Source of the DNA: Mycobacterium kansasii ATCC 12478
GTDB lineage: Bacteria; Actinomycetota; Actinomycetes; Mycobacteriales; Mycobacteriaceae
Length of the DNA stretch: 64,000 nt
Direction: 5' to 3'
Assembly: GCF_000157895.3 (NCBI RefSeq)
Contig: NC_022663.1
Coordinates: forward strand, 3,596,001 to 3,660,000
A program made the translations under genes and the position numbers. Each line of letters starts with the position of its first letter. Within the stretch, counting starts at the first letter, position 1. Shown piece by piece: positions 42,613 through 51,034 of the stretch. The notes beneath the pieces were generated by a model. The model did no database searches and had not been told where the DNA came from. It saw only the letters and a list, made by a program, of their open reading frames with translations.

Positions 42613-44082
42613 TTACTCGACGGTGTAGCCCATCGGCATCAGCACGCTCTTCTGCTGGGTGAAGTGCTCGACACCTTCCGGCCCGTTCTCGCGCCCGATT
42701 CCGGAGTTCTTGTAGCCGCCGAACGGGCAGCAGGGATCGAAGGCGTACCAGTTGATTCCGTAGGTGCCGGTGCGGATCTTCTCGGAGACCTCGATACCGT
42801 GCGGGATATTGGTGGTCCAGACGCTGCCGGCCAGCCCGTACACCGAATCGTTGGCGATCTTGATCGCATCCTCCTCGGTGTCGTAGGGGATGATCGACAG
42901 CACCGGCCCGAAGATCTCCTCCTGGGCGATCGTCATCTTGTTGTCGACGTCGGCGAAAACTGTTGGCTGCACGAAGAATCCGTTGTCCAGGCCTTCGGGA
43001 CGGCCACCGCCGCACACCAGCCGCGCGCCCTCCTCGATGCCCTTGGCGATGTATCCCTCCACTCGGGCGCGCTGTTTCTCCGAGATCAGCGGCCCCACTT
43101 GTACGGCCGGGTTCGACGGCGGCCCCACCGGCAGTGCCTGCACGAAAGTGCTTACCGCGTCCACGATTTCGTCATACCGGGAGCGCGGCGCCAGAATGCG
43201 CGTCTGGTTCACGCAGCCCTGCCCGGCGTTCATCACGCCGGAGAACACCATCATCGGGACAGCGCTGGCCAGATCGACGTCTTCGAGCATGATGGCCGCC
43301 GATTTGCCGCCGAGTTCCAGCGTGCATGGCTTGAGCAGCTCGGCTGCGCGCTTGCCCACCTCCTTGCCGACGGCCGAGCTGCCGGTGAAGGTGAACATAT
43401 CGACGTCGGGGTTGGAGGTCAGCGCCTGGCCGGTCTCGATACCGCCGGGCACCACCGACAGCACCCCTTCGGGCAGGCCGGCCTCGGCCAGCAACTCAGC
43501 CAAAGCGTTAGCCGTCAAAGGGGTTTCGGCGGCCGGCTTGAGCACCACGGTGCAGCCGGCGAGCAGCGCGGGGCCCAGCTTGTTGATGGCCAGGAACAGC
43601 GGCACGTTCCACGCCACGATCGCGCCCACCACACCGACGGGCTCACGATGGACGATGGTCTGGCCGTAGGAGCCGGTGCGGATCTCCCGCCACTTGACCT
43701 GGTCGACGGCCTGAGTGGCGAAGAAATTCAGCGCCCCCATCGAGCCCATCCAGTGCATCGTCTCGATGATCGTCGGCGGCTGACCGGTCTCGTCGGCGAG
43801 CAGTTTGGTAAATAGGCCTTTGCGTTCTTCCAGCAGCTTGGCCGCGGCGGCCAGCACCGCCGCCCGCTCCTTCGGCGGGGTCGCCGGCCACGGCCCGTTG
43901 TCGAATGCCGCCCGGGCCGCTGCAACCGCGGCGTCGACATCGGCGCCGGCCGCCAGCGGAACCTTGCCGACGTACTCGCCGGTGGCGGGGCAGTGCACTT
44001 CAATGACTTCGGAGGTCGACGGTTCCGTCCACTTGCCGCCGATGAAAAGTTTGTCGTATTCGGTCGTGTGGCTGTCGCTCAT
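42613..44082 (-). CDS. Aldehyde dehydrogenase (Rv0223c type)
   Basis: A 489-aa NAD(P)-dependent aldehyde dehydrogenase. Catalytic Cys290 is in NAGQGCVNQTRIL and the general base Glu256 in TLELGGKSAA; WNVPLFLAINKLGPALLAGCTVVLKPA and FTGSSAVGKEVG form the coenzyme site, and the C-terminus has PFGGYKNSGIGRENGPEGVEHFTQ. Substrate aldehyde not predictable. It is convergent with the crotonase (46-bp gap) and followed upstream by the methyltransferase on the same strand (44-bp gap). Confidence 0.93.
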   Translation of the reverse strand: MSDSHTTEYDKLFIGGKWTEPSTSEVIEVHCPATGEYVGKVPLAAGADVDAAVAAARAAFDNGPWPATPPKERAAVLAAAAKLLEERKGLFTKLLADETGQPPTIIETMHWMGSMGALNFFATQAVDQVKWREIRTGSYGQTIVHREPVGVVGAIVAWNVPLFLAINKLGPALLAGCTVVLKPAAETPLTANALAELLAEAGLPEGVLSVVPGGIETGQALTSNPDVDMFTFTGSSAVGKEVGKRAAELLKPCTLELGGKSAAIMLEDVDLASAVPMMVFSGVMNAGQGCVNQTRILAPRSRYDEIVDAVSTFVQALPVGPPSNPAVQVGPLISEKQRARVEGYIAKGIEEGARLVCGGGRPEGLDNGFFVQPTVFADVDNKMTIAQEEIFGPVLSIIPYDTEEDAIKIANDSVYGLAGSVWTTNIPHGIEVSEKIRTGTYGINWYAFDPCCPFGGYKNSGIGRENGPEGVEHFTQQKSVLMPMGYTVE

Positions 44083-44126
44083 GGCGCCACCCTACCCAAG
44101 CCGACCCGAAACGAGAACACGTTCCA

Positions 44127-44906
44127 TTATCGCGGCTGTAGGACCAGCACCAGGTTGCTCACCAAGAACTCCCGCAGCAGCGGCACGGTCGTCAGCCACC
44201 ACGCCCATCGCGGGTGGTAGCGGGGAAATGCGGCGATCGCGGCACCGGTGCTGGCGGCCCACTTCAGACCGTCGGCCACCGAGACCGCAAACAACGACGA
44301 CCCGTAGTTGTTTTTCGCCGGGTGGCCGTGTTTTCGGGTATAGCGCGCGGCGGCGCGGGCACCGCCGAGGTAATGGGTCAGACCCATCTCGTGTCCGCCG
44401 AACGGGCCGAGCCAGACGGTATAAGAGAGCACGACCAACCCGCCCGGCCTGGTCACCCGCAACATCTCGGCGCCGAGCTGCCACGGCCGCGGCACGTGCT
44501 CGGCGACATTGGAAGACAGGCAGATGTCCATCGAGTCGTCGGCGAATGGCAGTGCCATGCCCGAGGCCCGCACAAAAACGCCCGGAGCGCCGGCGTTTGC
44601 GGGGCCCGCGGCGTGCATTTCGGCAGGGTCCGGTTCGACGCCGATGTAGCGGACTCCGGCGTCAGCGAACGCCGAGGCGAAGTATCCGGGACCACCGCCC
44701 ACGTCGAGTAGTGTGCGACCGGTCGGCGGCTCCCCGTGGCCGGCCAGCCAAAGATCACCGACCATCGTCGCGGTGTCGGCTGCCAGGGCGTCGTAGAAGC
44801 GTGCCGGGTCGGACCGCTCATAGCGGAACAGTGACAGCAACCGCAGCGAACGGGTCAGTGTCGCCCGGCGCGCTACGACATCGGTGACATGGGAGGCGAC
44901 GGCCAC
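44127..44906 (-). CDS. SAM-dependent methyltransferase (Rv0224c type)
   Basis: A 259-aa class I methyltransferase. Motif I LLDVGGGPGYFASAFADAG, acidic loop YIGVEPDPAEM, ICLSSNVAEHVPRPWQLGAEMLRV and PGGLVVLSYTVW are present; the C-terminus WAWWLTTVPLLREFLVSNLVLVL is hydrophobic and could associate with membrane. The GTG start was chosen by length match to the tuberculosis protein (254 aa as remembered). The frame stays open upstream through a 42-bp repeat array to 45248, with an ATG at 45116, giving a possible repeat-bearing extension (see findings). Adjacent glycosyltransferase and envelope genes suggest a glycolipid or polysaccharide target. Confidence 0.85.
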   Translation of the reverse strand: MAVASHVTDVVARRATLTRSLRLLSLFRYERSDPARFYDALAADTATMVGDLWLAGHGEPPTGRTLLDVGGGPGYFASAFADAGVRYIGVEPDPAEMHAAGPANAGAPGVFVRASGMALPFADDSMDICLSSNVAEHVPRPWQLGAEMLRVTRPGGLVVLSYTVWLGPFGGHEMGLTHYLGGARAAARYTRKHGHPAKNNYGSSLFAVSVADGLKWAASTGAAIAAFPRYHPRWAWWLTTVPLLREFLVSNLVLVLQPR

Positions 44907-44930
44907 CGGCCACACCCTACGCACATCAGC

Positions 44931-45074
44931 TGTTCGCGGCTGTTCGCGGCCGTTCGCGGCTGTTCGCGGCTCGCGCGCCTGGTTCGCGGCCGGTTCGCGC
45001 CCGTTTCGCGCCTCCCGCGCCTGGTTCGCGCCTGGTTCGCGCCCGTTTCGCGCCTCCCGCGCCTGGTTCGCGCC
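44931..45074. repeat. Tandem repeats: 10-bp x4 and 42-bp x2
   Basis: Four 10-bp units TGTTCGCGGC (one with C first) fill 44931-44970. After a transition come two 42-bp units starting at 44992 and 45034, with shared core GTTTCGCGCCTCCCGCGCC. The 42-bp unit is 14 codons, and on the minus strand in the methyltransferase frame it gives the peptide GANQAREARNGREP twice. Confidence 0.85.
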
Positions 45075-45180
45075 GCCCACGATGTCGATCAGCTTGGGAC
45101 GGGTCTCATGCGCCATCGACTGTGCATCTACGGCTTTGGTCGTGCAGTCAGGGCGGTCGACAGGCCCTGGATTCAGCCGC

Positions 45181-45280
45181 CAGTACACACTCAGCGCCGC
45201 CAGCGCACACTCGGCGCCGCTGGTACACACTCGGCGCCGCCAGCGCACACTCAGCGCCGCCAGTACACACTCGGCGCCGC
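45181..45280. repeat. Five 20-bp tandem repeats
   Basis: Exactly five 20-bp units, CAGTACACACTCAGCGCCGC with variation at positions 1 and 4-5 and 13. Not a codon multiple. Directly followed by the 58-bp array, which reuses its last bases. Confidence 0.9.
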
Positions 45281-45478
45281 GCGGCGGCGCGCATCGTCGC
45301 CAGGCGGGGTCTGATCGCCTGGCTCCTTCTCACGCCGCGCGGCGGCGCGCATCGTCGCCAGGCGGGGTCTGATCGCCTGGCTCCTTCTCACGCCGCGCGG
45401 CGGCGCGCATCGTCGCCAGGCGGGGTCTGATCGCCTGGCTCCTTCTCACGCCGCGCGGCGGCGCGCATCGTCGCCAGG
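45275..45478. repeat. 58-bp tandem repeats, three full plus one partial
   Basis: Units begin at 45275, 45333, 45391 and 45449 (the last only 30 bases long) and appear identical. Each carries the palindrome GCCGCGCGGC and an inverted pair GCCAGGCG / CGCCTGGC around a 9-base loop, so each unit could fold as two hairpins. The partial copy ends 15 bases before the glycosyltransferase ATG. Confidence 0.92.
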
Positions 45479-45492
45479 CTAGGCTGGCGACG
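45469..45492 (+). promoter_or_regulatory. Hairpin abutting the glycosyltransferase start codon
   Basis: CGTCGCCAG (45469-45477) pairs perfectly with CTGGCGACG (45484-45492) over a 6-base loop, and the next base is the A of the ATG. In the mRNA this would cover the ribosome-binding region; no Shine-Dalgarno sequence is visible. The left arm comes from the partial 58-bp repeat. Confidence 0.6.
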
Positions 45493-46656
45493 ATGTCTGG
45501 ACTGCGCTCGGTGTTGCTGCTGTGCTGGCGCGATACCGGGCATCCCCAGGGCGGTGGCAGCGAAACCTATTTGCAGCGCATCGGCGCGCAGCTGGTCGCA
45601 TCCGGTATCAAGGTCACGTTGCGTACCGCCCGCTATCCGGGGGCCCCACGACACGACGTCATCGACGGGGTGCGGATCAGCCGCGCCGGTGGCCGCTATT
45701 CGGTGTACGTGTGGGCGCTGGTGGCGATGGCACTGGCGCGGTTCCGGTTGGGCCCGCTGCGCCGGGTCCGGCCGGACGTGGTGGTCGACACCCAAAACGG
45801 TCTGCCGTTTCTAGCCCGGCTCTTGTATGGGCGTCGCACGGTGGTGCTGGTCCACCATTGTCATCGCGAGCAGTGGCCGGTGGCCGGCCCGGTGCTCGGT
45901 CGGCTGGGCTGGTTCGTCGAATCGAAGTTGTCGCCGCGGCTCAACCGGCACAACCAGTACGTGACTGTGTCGTTGCCGTCGGCGCGTGATCTGGTCGCCC
46001 TGGGTGTGGATAACGGGCGGATCGCGGTGGTCCGCAACGGACTCGACGAGGCGCCGGCGCAGACGTTGTCCGTTCCGCGCGCGGCCACGCCGCGGGTGGT
46101 GGTGCTGTCGCGGCTGGTACCGCACAAGCGGATCGAGGATGCGCTGGACGCCGTGGCGGAGCTACGGCGACGAAACCCTGGGATACCGGGTCTGCACCTC
46201 GACGTGGTCGGTGGCGGCTGGTGGCGGCAGCGACTCGTCGACCACGTGAACCGGCTCGGCATTTCCGACGCGGTGACTTTCCATGGTCACGTCGACGACC
46301 TCACCAAACACCATGTGTTGCAAAGCTCTTGGGTACACCTGTTGCCGTCGCGCAAGGAGGGGTGGGGTCTGGCGGTGGTGGAGGCGGCCCAGCACAGCGT
46401 GCCCACGATCGGGTATCGATCCTCCGGCGGTCTGTCCGACTCGATCATCGACGGGGTGACCGGCATCCTTGTGGACAGCCACCGCGAACTGGTGGACCGG
46501 CTCGAACAACTGCTTTCCGATCCGATCCTGCGCGATCAACTCGGCGCCAAGGCGCAAGTGCGTAGCGGCGAATTCTCTTGGCAACAAAGCGCCGAAGCCA
46601 TGCGCACGGTGCTCGAAACGGTGCTGGCGGAAGACCGCCTCAGCGGCGTGGTGTAA
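45493..46656 (+). CDS. GT4-family glycosyltransferase (Rv0225 type)
   Basis: A 387-aa GT-B glycosyltransferase. N-terminal domain: LLCWRDTGHPQGGGSETYLQRI (acceptor/loop), VVDTQNGLPFLARLL; C-terminal Glycos_transf_1 domain: VVVLSRLVPHKRIEDALDAV, VVGGGWWRQRL, VTFHGHVDDLTKHHVLQSSWVHLLPSRKEGWGLAVVEAAQ with the EX7E motif. It transfers an activated sugar with retention of configuration, probably at the cytoplasmic face. No start-proximal Shine-Dalgarno. Upstream repeat arrays and start hairpin are discussed separately. Acceptor unknown; the flanking envelope genes suggest a cell-wall glycan or glycolipid. Confidence 0.9.
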   Translation: MSGLRSVLLLCWRDTGHPQGGGSETYLQRIGAQLVASGIKVTLRTARYPGAPRHDVIDGVRISRAGGRYSVYVWALVAMALARFRLGPLRRVRPDVVVDTQNGLPFLARLLYGRRTVVLVHHCHREQWPVAGPVLGRLGWFVESKLSPRLNRHNQYVTVSLPSARDLVALGVDNGRIAVVRNGLDEAPAQTLSVPRAATPRVVVLSRLVPHKRIEDALDAVAELRRRNPGIPGLHLDVVGGGWWRQRLVDHVNRLGISDAVTFHGHVDDLTKHHVLQSSWVHLLPSRKEGWGLAVVEAAQHSVPTIGYRSSGGLSDSIIDGVTGILVDSHRELVDRLEQLLSDPILRDQLGAKAQVRSGEFSWQQSAEAMRTVLETVLAEDRLSGVV

Positions 46657-46704
46657 ATCGCGAAACCTAATCCGTCGGGATCCGCGGCCTCTCTTCGCCT
46701 CTGG

Positions 46705-48390
46705 TTAGCCTCTGGTTAAGTGTCGCCGCACCCAGCAGCCGGCCATGCCCGCCGCGCCCGCGAGCAGCAGGCAGAGCCATACCCAATGCGCAAGCATCGT
46801 CGCTCGGAGGCCCGCAACAGCGACGCCGTCGGCTTGGCCGCCAACCCGGTAGAGAGCCAATTCGGTGTCACGATACGTCGGTGTCAGCCGGTCGAGCGTG
46901 CGCGCAGCCGAACCCATGTCGCCGGCGCTGTCCGATTCGACGACCACCCAGCCGACTCCCGCCCGCGCCAACGCCGACGGATCGGCCCCGCGCAGCAGCA
47001 ACTCCTGCACCTCGCGGGCGTGAACGCCGTCCCCGGGAACCGTCACGCCGGAAATGACCAGATCACCCGTCGTCAGCACATCGGCGCGAACCCAGCGGGG
47101 CAACGGATCGAGTACCGGCGCGGGCCCCGACCAGGAAAAGCGCCGCATGGTGCCGGCGGGCAGCACCGCGACATCCGCCGGCTCACGGTTGATCGCCGCC
47201 GCGACGGCCGCCCACCCCGACGGGTAGTGCACGGGTGTGACCCTGCCCCACACGCCCCACGCCAGGTCCGGCAACGCCAAGACGAGGGCCACACAGCAGA
47301 CCAACCCCGCCACGGCAGGCCGCCACCAACGTGCCAGCGTCACCACCGCCCCAGCGCCGCACACCGTGTAACCCGGCACCGCCAGCGCCACCCACTTCTG
47401 CCCGTCCCGCAGCACACCCAGCCCGGGTACCGCGTCAACCACCGCGGTCAGCACATGCAGCCCCGGGCCGGTGGCCAATCCCGCCGGCACCAGCACCGAT
47501 ACCGCCGCCAGCACCAACAGCGGCACTGCTGTCGCCCGACGCAGCGCCGCGGGAAGTCCGACCGCTACCACGGCGAGCAGCACCGCGGCCGAGGCCACCG
47601 CGAAAAGCGTTGTGCGCGAATCGGGTACGGCATCACCATTCCAAACTCCGCCGAGACTGGCCAGGCTGGCGAGCGTGCCCAGGCCGGTTTCGGCACGCGG
47701 CGCGAACGCGCTGACGCCCAGCCCGTTCGCCGCGGTTTGGCTGGTTAACGACCCCAGGGCCGATGCCGTCAGCCAGGGCAGCGCGCCAACCACCGCAAAG
47801 CCCAATCCCGTTGCGGCGCAAAGCCAACGGGGCCGGCCGTCACCGGGAGCGGCCACGCAGGTCAGGGCAACCGTAGCGGCGAGCAGCAGCCCGGTCGGGG
47901 TCAGTCCGGCCAGCGCGATCCAAAACGCCAGGGCAAAAAAGCCGGACCCGCCCAAGCGCAACCCCAGCATCGCCGTGGCAACCCACGGCAGGCAGCCGTA
48001 GCCGAGCAACAGGCTCCAATGCCCCTGCAAAAGGCGTTCAGCGACATAGGGATTCCACACCGCGAGGGTGATCGCGACGAACTGGCCAGCTGCTCCCGCC
48101 GCCGGCAGCACCACCGACACCAGTCGGGCCGCGCCCCAGCCCGCGAACCACAGGCCCAGCACCAGTAATGCCTTCACCACGATCCCGCCGTCGACCAGAT
48201 GCGACGCCAGCGCCACCGCGAAATCCTGCGGCGTTGCCCGAGGCGCTGCCGTCAGCCCGAGGGCGCCAGCGGATAGGTATGACCGTGGGGTGGACACCGC
48301 GTCACGCAATAGCAGATATCCGGGTCGCAGGAGCGGCAGCAGCACCAGTAGCGCCAGAGCCAACGCATAGCCCGGTCGCAACCAGCGCAC
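46705..48390 (-). CDS. Large polytopic membrane protein (Rv0226c type)
   Basis: A 561-aa integral membrane protein. About ten to twelve hydrophobic helices run from residue 1 to about 395, then an extracytoplasmic domain (VHYPSGWAAVAAAINREPADVAVLPAGTMRRF to YRDTELALYRVG), and a final helix near the C-terminus. The layout resembles GT-C glycosyltransferases or flippases of the mycobacterial wall, but no catalytic motif can be named. The start lies 9 bases after the stop of the DUF3068-like gene, so they form an operon. Confidence 0.8.
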   Translation of the reverse strand: MRWLRPGYALALALLVLLPLLRPGYLLLRDAVSTPRSYLSAGALGLTAAPRATPQDFAVALASHLVDGGIVVKALLVLGLWFAGWGAARLVSVVLPAAGAAGQFVAITLAVWNPYVAERLLQGHWSLLLGYGCLPWVATAMLGLRLGGSGFFALAFWIALAGLTPTGLLLAATVALTCVAAPGDGRPRWLCAATGLGFAVVGALPWLTASALGSLTSQTAANGLGVSAFAPRAETGLGTLASLASLGGVWNGDAVPDSRTTLFAVASAAVLLAVVAVGLPAALRRATAVPLLVLAAVSVLVPAGLATGPGLHVLTAVVDAVPGLGVLRDGQKWVALAVPGYTVCGAGAVVTLARWWRPAVAGLVCCVALVLALPDLAWGVWGRVTPVHYPSGWAAVAAAINREPADVAVLPAGTMRRFSWSGPAPVLDPLPRWVRADVLTTGDLVISGVTVPGDGVHAREVQELLLRGADPSALARAGVGWVVVESDSAGDMGSAARTLDRLTPTYRDTELALYRVGGQADGVAVAGLRATMLAHWVWLCLLLAGAAGMAGCWVRRHLTRG

Positions 48391-48399
48391 GTCGGCGCG

Positions 48400-49689
48400 T
48401 TAAGTCCGTTCCGCGGGGGGAGGCTCAGGCGGTCCGGATTCCGGTGGCGGCTCGGTCGAGGCCGACGGGGGCGGGGGCGACTCCGCCGTGGGGGTGGCCG
48501 GGTCGGCTGGCAATTCGGGACGCTGGGTAGGCAGTTTCTCGGTCTCGGCCTCGGCTCCGGGCACAGGTTCCGCCAGCCCGGCGCGCCGGAAGTAGTCGGT
48601 GTCGTCGCGGTCGAGGCCGGGCTCGGTCAGGGCGCTTTCGGTGCGCAGGCTGAAGGACGCGAGCAGGCCACCACCGACCAGCGCGATCAAGCCGACGGCA
48701 GTGAAGGTGATCGGCAACACCCGCGACCACAGCGCCAGCCGGTCGCGCTCGTCGCGTGCGGTGTTGACCTGGGATTCGACGGTCTCTTCGGTGGACGTGA
48801 CCTTGTAGTCGGCCAGCGTCACCTCGGGCTTCATCGCCTCGCGGGCGTAGTAGTGGTAGGCGCGTTCGGTTTCCTTGACGATGGTGCCGGTCACCGGGTC
48901 CACCCAGAAGGTTCGCTGCGCGGCGTAGTAGCGGTTCATCGTGATCTGCTCGCCCGGTTCGCCGGGAACACCCCACATCGCTGCGGTTGTGGTGATCTTG
49001 CCGTCCTCGTCGCCGGCGTACAGCGACGGGTACTTGATCGGCGCGACCAACTTCCCGTCGGAGCCATAGCCCACGTTCTGCGTGAAGCGGTAGGTGGTTA
49101 AGCCGTTGACGTCCTCTTGGCTGTCGTAATTGGCGTCGAACGCCTTCTGCGCGATCGGATCGAAATAGGGGTAGGACTTCTTCTCGGTGTGAAACGGGAA
49201 GCGGTAGGCCAGCCCTTCGTGGCGCAGCGGGATGGCGGTCGGCGGGCTTTCGTCGTTGAGACCGCGGGGCTTCTGGACCGCGCCGCCGGTGTGGGTGTCG
49301 TCGGAGACGGCCATCGCCGTCTTGCGGTTGAGGGTGACGGTGTCGACGATCGCCAGCAGCAGACCGGTGTCCTTCTGCTTGTCGGTACGCCGCACCGAGG
49401 TGCCGACCTGCAGGGTGACCACATCGGCGTTGGCCGGCGATTCGACGGTGACCTGCTGTTGGGACACCAGTGGCACGTTCTGGTTGACCACGACGTGGTC
49501 ACCGGACAAAGATGCCGAGTCGAGCGCCGATCCGGTGCCCTGCCTGATCAGCGTGGCATCGATATCCAGCGGAATCTTGGCGATCCTGCTACTCGTGTAG
49601 GTGGACAGCAGCAGCGCGGCCATCAGCAGAGCGGCTCCGAGCCCGATCGTCCCTAATGCGGCCATCCGCAACATGACTGCTCGGTTCAC
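48400..49689 (-). CDS. DUF3068-type membrane protein (Rv0227c type)
   Basis: A 429-aa protein with an N-terminal helix (LGTIGLGAALLMAALLLSTY), a large extracytoplasmic domain of about 300 residues (IPLDIDATLIRQG onward; NRYYAAQRTFWVDPVTGTIVKETERAYHYY), a second helix (WSRVLPITFTAVGLIALVGGGLLAS) and a Pro/Glu-rich cytosolic tail. This matches the DUF3068 family restricted to mycolata. From memory, a corynebacterial homologue was implicated in lipomannan maturation; transfer to this protein is an inference. Upstream gene of the operon with the Rv0226c-type protein. Confidence 0.85.
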   Translation of the reverse strand: MNRAVMLRMAALGTIGLGAALLMAALLLSTYTSSRIAKIPLDIDATLIRQGTGSALDSASLSGDHVVVNQNVPLVSQQQVTVESPANADVVTLQVGTSVRRTDKQKDTGLLLAIVDTVTLNRKTAMAVSDDTHTGGAVQKPRGLNDESPPTAIPLRHEGLAYRFPFHTEKKSYPYFDPIAQKAFDANYDSQEDVNGLTTYRFTQNVGYGSDGKLVAPIKYPSLYAGDEDGKITTTAAMWGVPGEPGEQITMNRYYAAQRTFWVDPVTGTIVKETERAYHYYAREAMKPEVTLADYKVTSTEETVESQVNTARDERDRLALWSRVLPITFTAVGLIALVGGGLLASFSLRTESALTEPGLDRDDTDYFRRAGLAEPVPGAEAETEKLPTQRPELPADPATPTAESPPPPSASTEPPPESGPPEPPPAERT

Positions 49690-49865
49690 GTTGCCGTGAC
49701 CTCCTTCTCAGACCATGGACTCGTCAGTTGCGATCGCTCCGACCTGACCATGCAGCGAGGCAAAACCCGTTTGACCCTAACAGCAGAACGCATTGCCCCG
49801 GGCTGCCTACCTGTCCCACTTCGCCGGTGTACCCCGTTCGCGCCTCGGCACACGGGCACACTGTG

Positions 49866-51032
49866 ATGGTGACCGATAGCCAGCGGGTGGGCGGGACGCG
49901 CAGCTTCCTGCCCGCCGTCGAGGGTATGCGCGCATGCGCGGCGATGGGCGTGGTCGTCACCCATGCCGCATTCCAGACCGGGCATTCGAGTGGTGTCGCC
50001 GGCCGGCTGTTCGGCCGGTTCGATCTGGCCGTGGCGGTGTTTTTCGCGCTGTCGGGATTCCTGCTGTGGCGCGGGCACGCGGCGGCGGCACGAGATGCCG
50101 GACCACGCCCACGTACGGGTCACTATCTGCGATCGCGGGCGGTCCGTATCATGCCGGCATACGTGGTGGCAGTGGTCGTGATCCTGTCCCTGCTGCCCGA
50201 CGCCGATCACGCCAGCCCGACTGTGTGGCTGGCCAACCTGACGCTGACCCAGATCTATGTCCCGCTCACCTTGACCGGCGGCCTGACCCAGATGTGGAGC
50301 TTGTCCGTCGAGGTCACCTTCTACCTGGCGCTGCCCGTGCTCGCCTTGCTGGCCCGCCGCATTCCCGTCGGCGCGCGGGTGCCGGCGATCGGCGCACTCG
50401 GGGTGAGCAGTTGGGCCTGGGCGTGGATACCCGTGCACACCGATTCCGGGCTCAACCCGCTGAACTGGCCGCCGGCGTTCTTCTCGTGGTTTGCCGCGGG
50501 AATGCTGCTGGCCGAGTGGGCGCACAGCCCGATCGGGTGGCCGCACCGGCTGGCGCGCCGCCGGGTATTCATGGCCGTGGTGGCGGTGCTCGCCTACCTG
50601 GTCGCGGCGTCACCGCTGGCCGGTCCGGCGGGTTTGGTCCTGGGCAGCCCGACCCAGTTCGCGGTGAAGACCGCGATGGGCGCGCTGGTGGCGTGGGCGT
50701 TGGTCGCGCCCCTGGTGCTGGACCGGCCGACGACACCGCACCGGCTGCTCGGCAGTACCGCCATGGTCACGCTGGGGCGGTGGTCCTACGGCTTGTTCAT
50801 CTGGCATCTGGCCGCCCTGGACATGGTGTTCCCGGTGCTCGGCGTCTTCCCGTTCACCGGCCACCTGCCGGCGGTGCTGGCGCTGACGCTGATCTTCGGT
50901 TTCGCCATCGCCGCGGTGAGTTACGCCCTGGTCGAGTCGCCCTGCCGGGAAGCGTTGCGCCGGTGGGAGAAAAGCGCCAAGCACATCGAGCCGCAGGACG
51001 TCGACCGGGAAGCGGACGCGATCGCGCCGTAG
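49866..51032 (+). CDS. Acyltransferase-3 family membrane protein (Rv0228 type)
   Basis: A 388-aa membrane O-acyltransferase of the OafA/AT-3 family. SFLPAVEGMRACAAMGVVVTHAAFQTG carries the catalytic-type His, and AVAVFFALSGFLLWR, RSRAVRIMPAYVVAV and QMWSLSVEVTFYLALP are family hallmarks; about ten helices. These proteins move acyl groups such as acetyl or succinyl onto extracellular glycans. Start ATG 49866; GTG three bases later is also possible. Divergent from the DUF3068 gene (176-bp gap). The next gene's 3' end is only 2 bases away, convergent. Confidence 0.88.
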   Translation: MVTDSQRVGGTRSFLPAVEGMRACAAMGVVVTHAAFQTGHSSGVAGRLFGRFDLAVAVFFALSGFLLWRGHAAAARDAGPRPRTGHYLRSRAVRIMPAYVVAVVVILSLLPDADHASPTVWLANLTLTQIYVPLTLTGGLTQMWSLSVEVTFYLALPVLALLARRIPVGARVPAIGALGVSSWAWAWIPVHTDSGLNPLNWPPAFFSWFAAGMLLAEWAHSPIGWPHRLARRRVFMAVVAVLAYLVAASPLAGPAGLVLGSPTQFAVKTAMGALVAWALVAPLVLDRPTTPHRLLGSTAMVTLGRWSYGLFIWHLAALDMVFPVLGVFPFTGHLPAVLALTLIFGFAIAAVSYALVESPCREALRRWEKSAKHIEPQDVDREADAIAP

Positions 51033-51034
51033 GG

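Noticed and set aside
45275..45478. CRISPR-like array
   Set aside because: The units are contiguous direct repeats with no unique spacers and no cas genes nearby.
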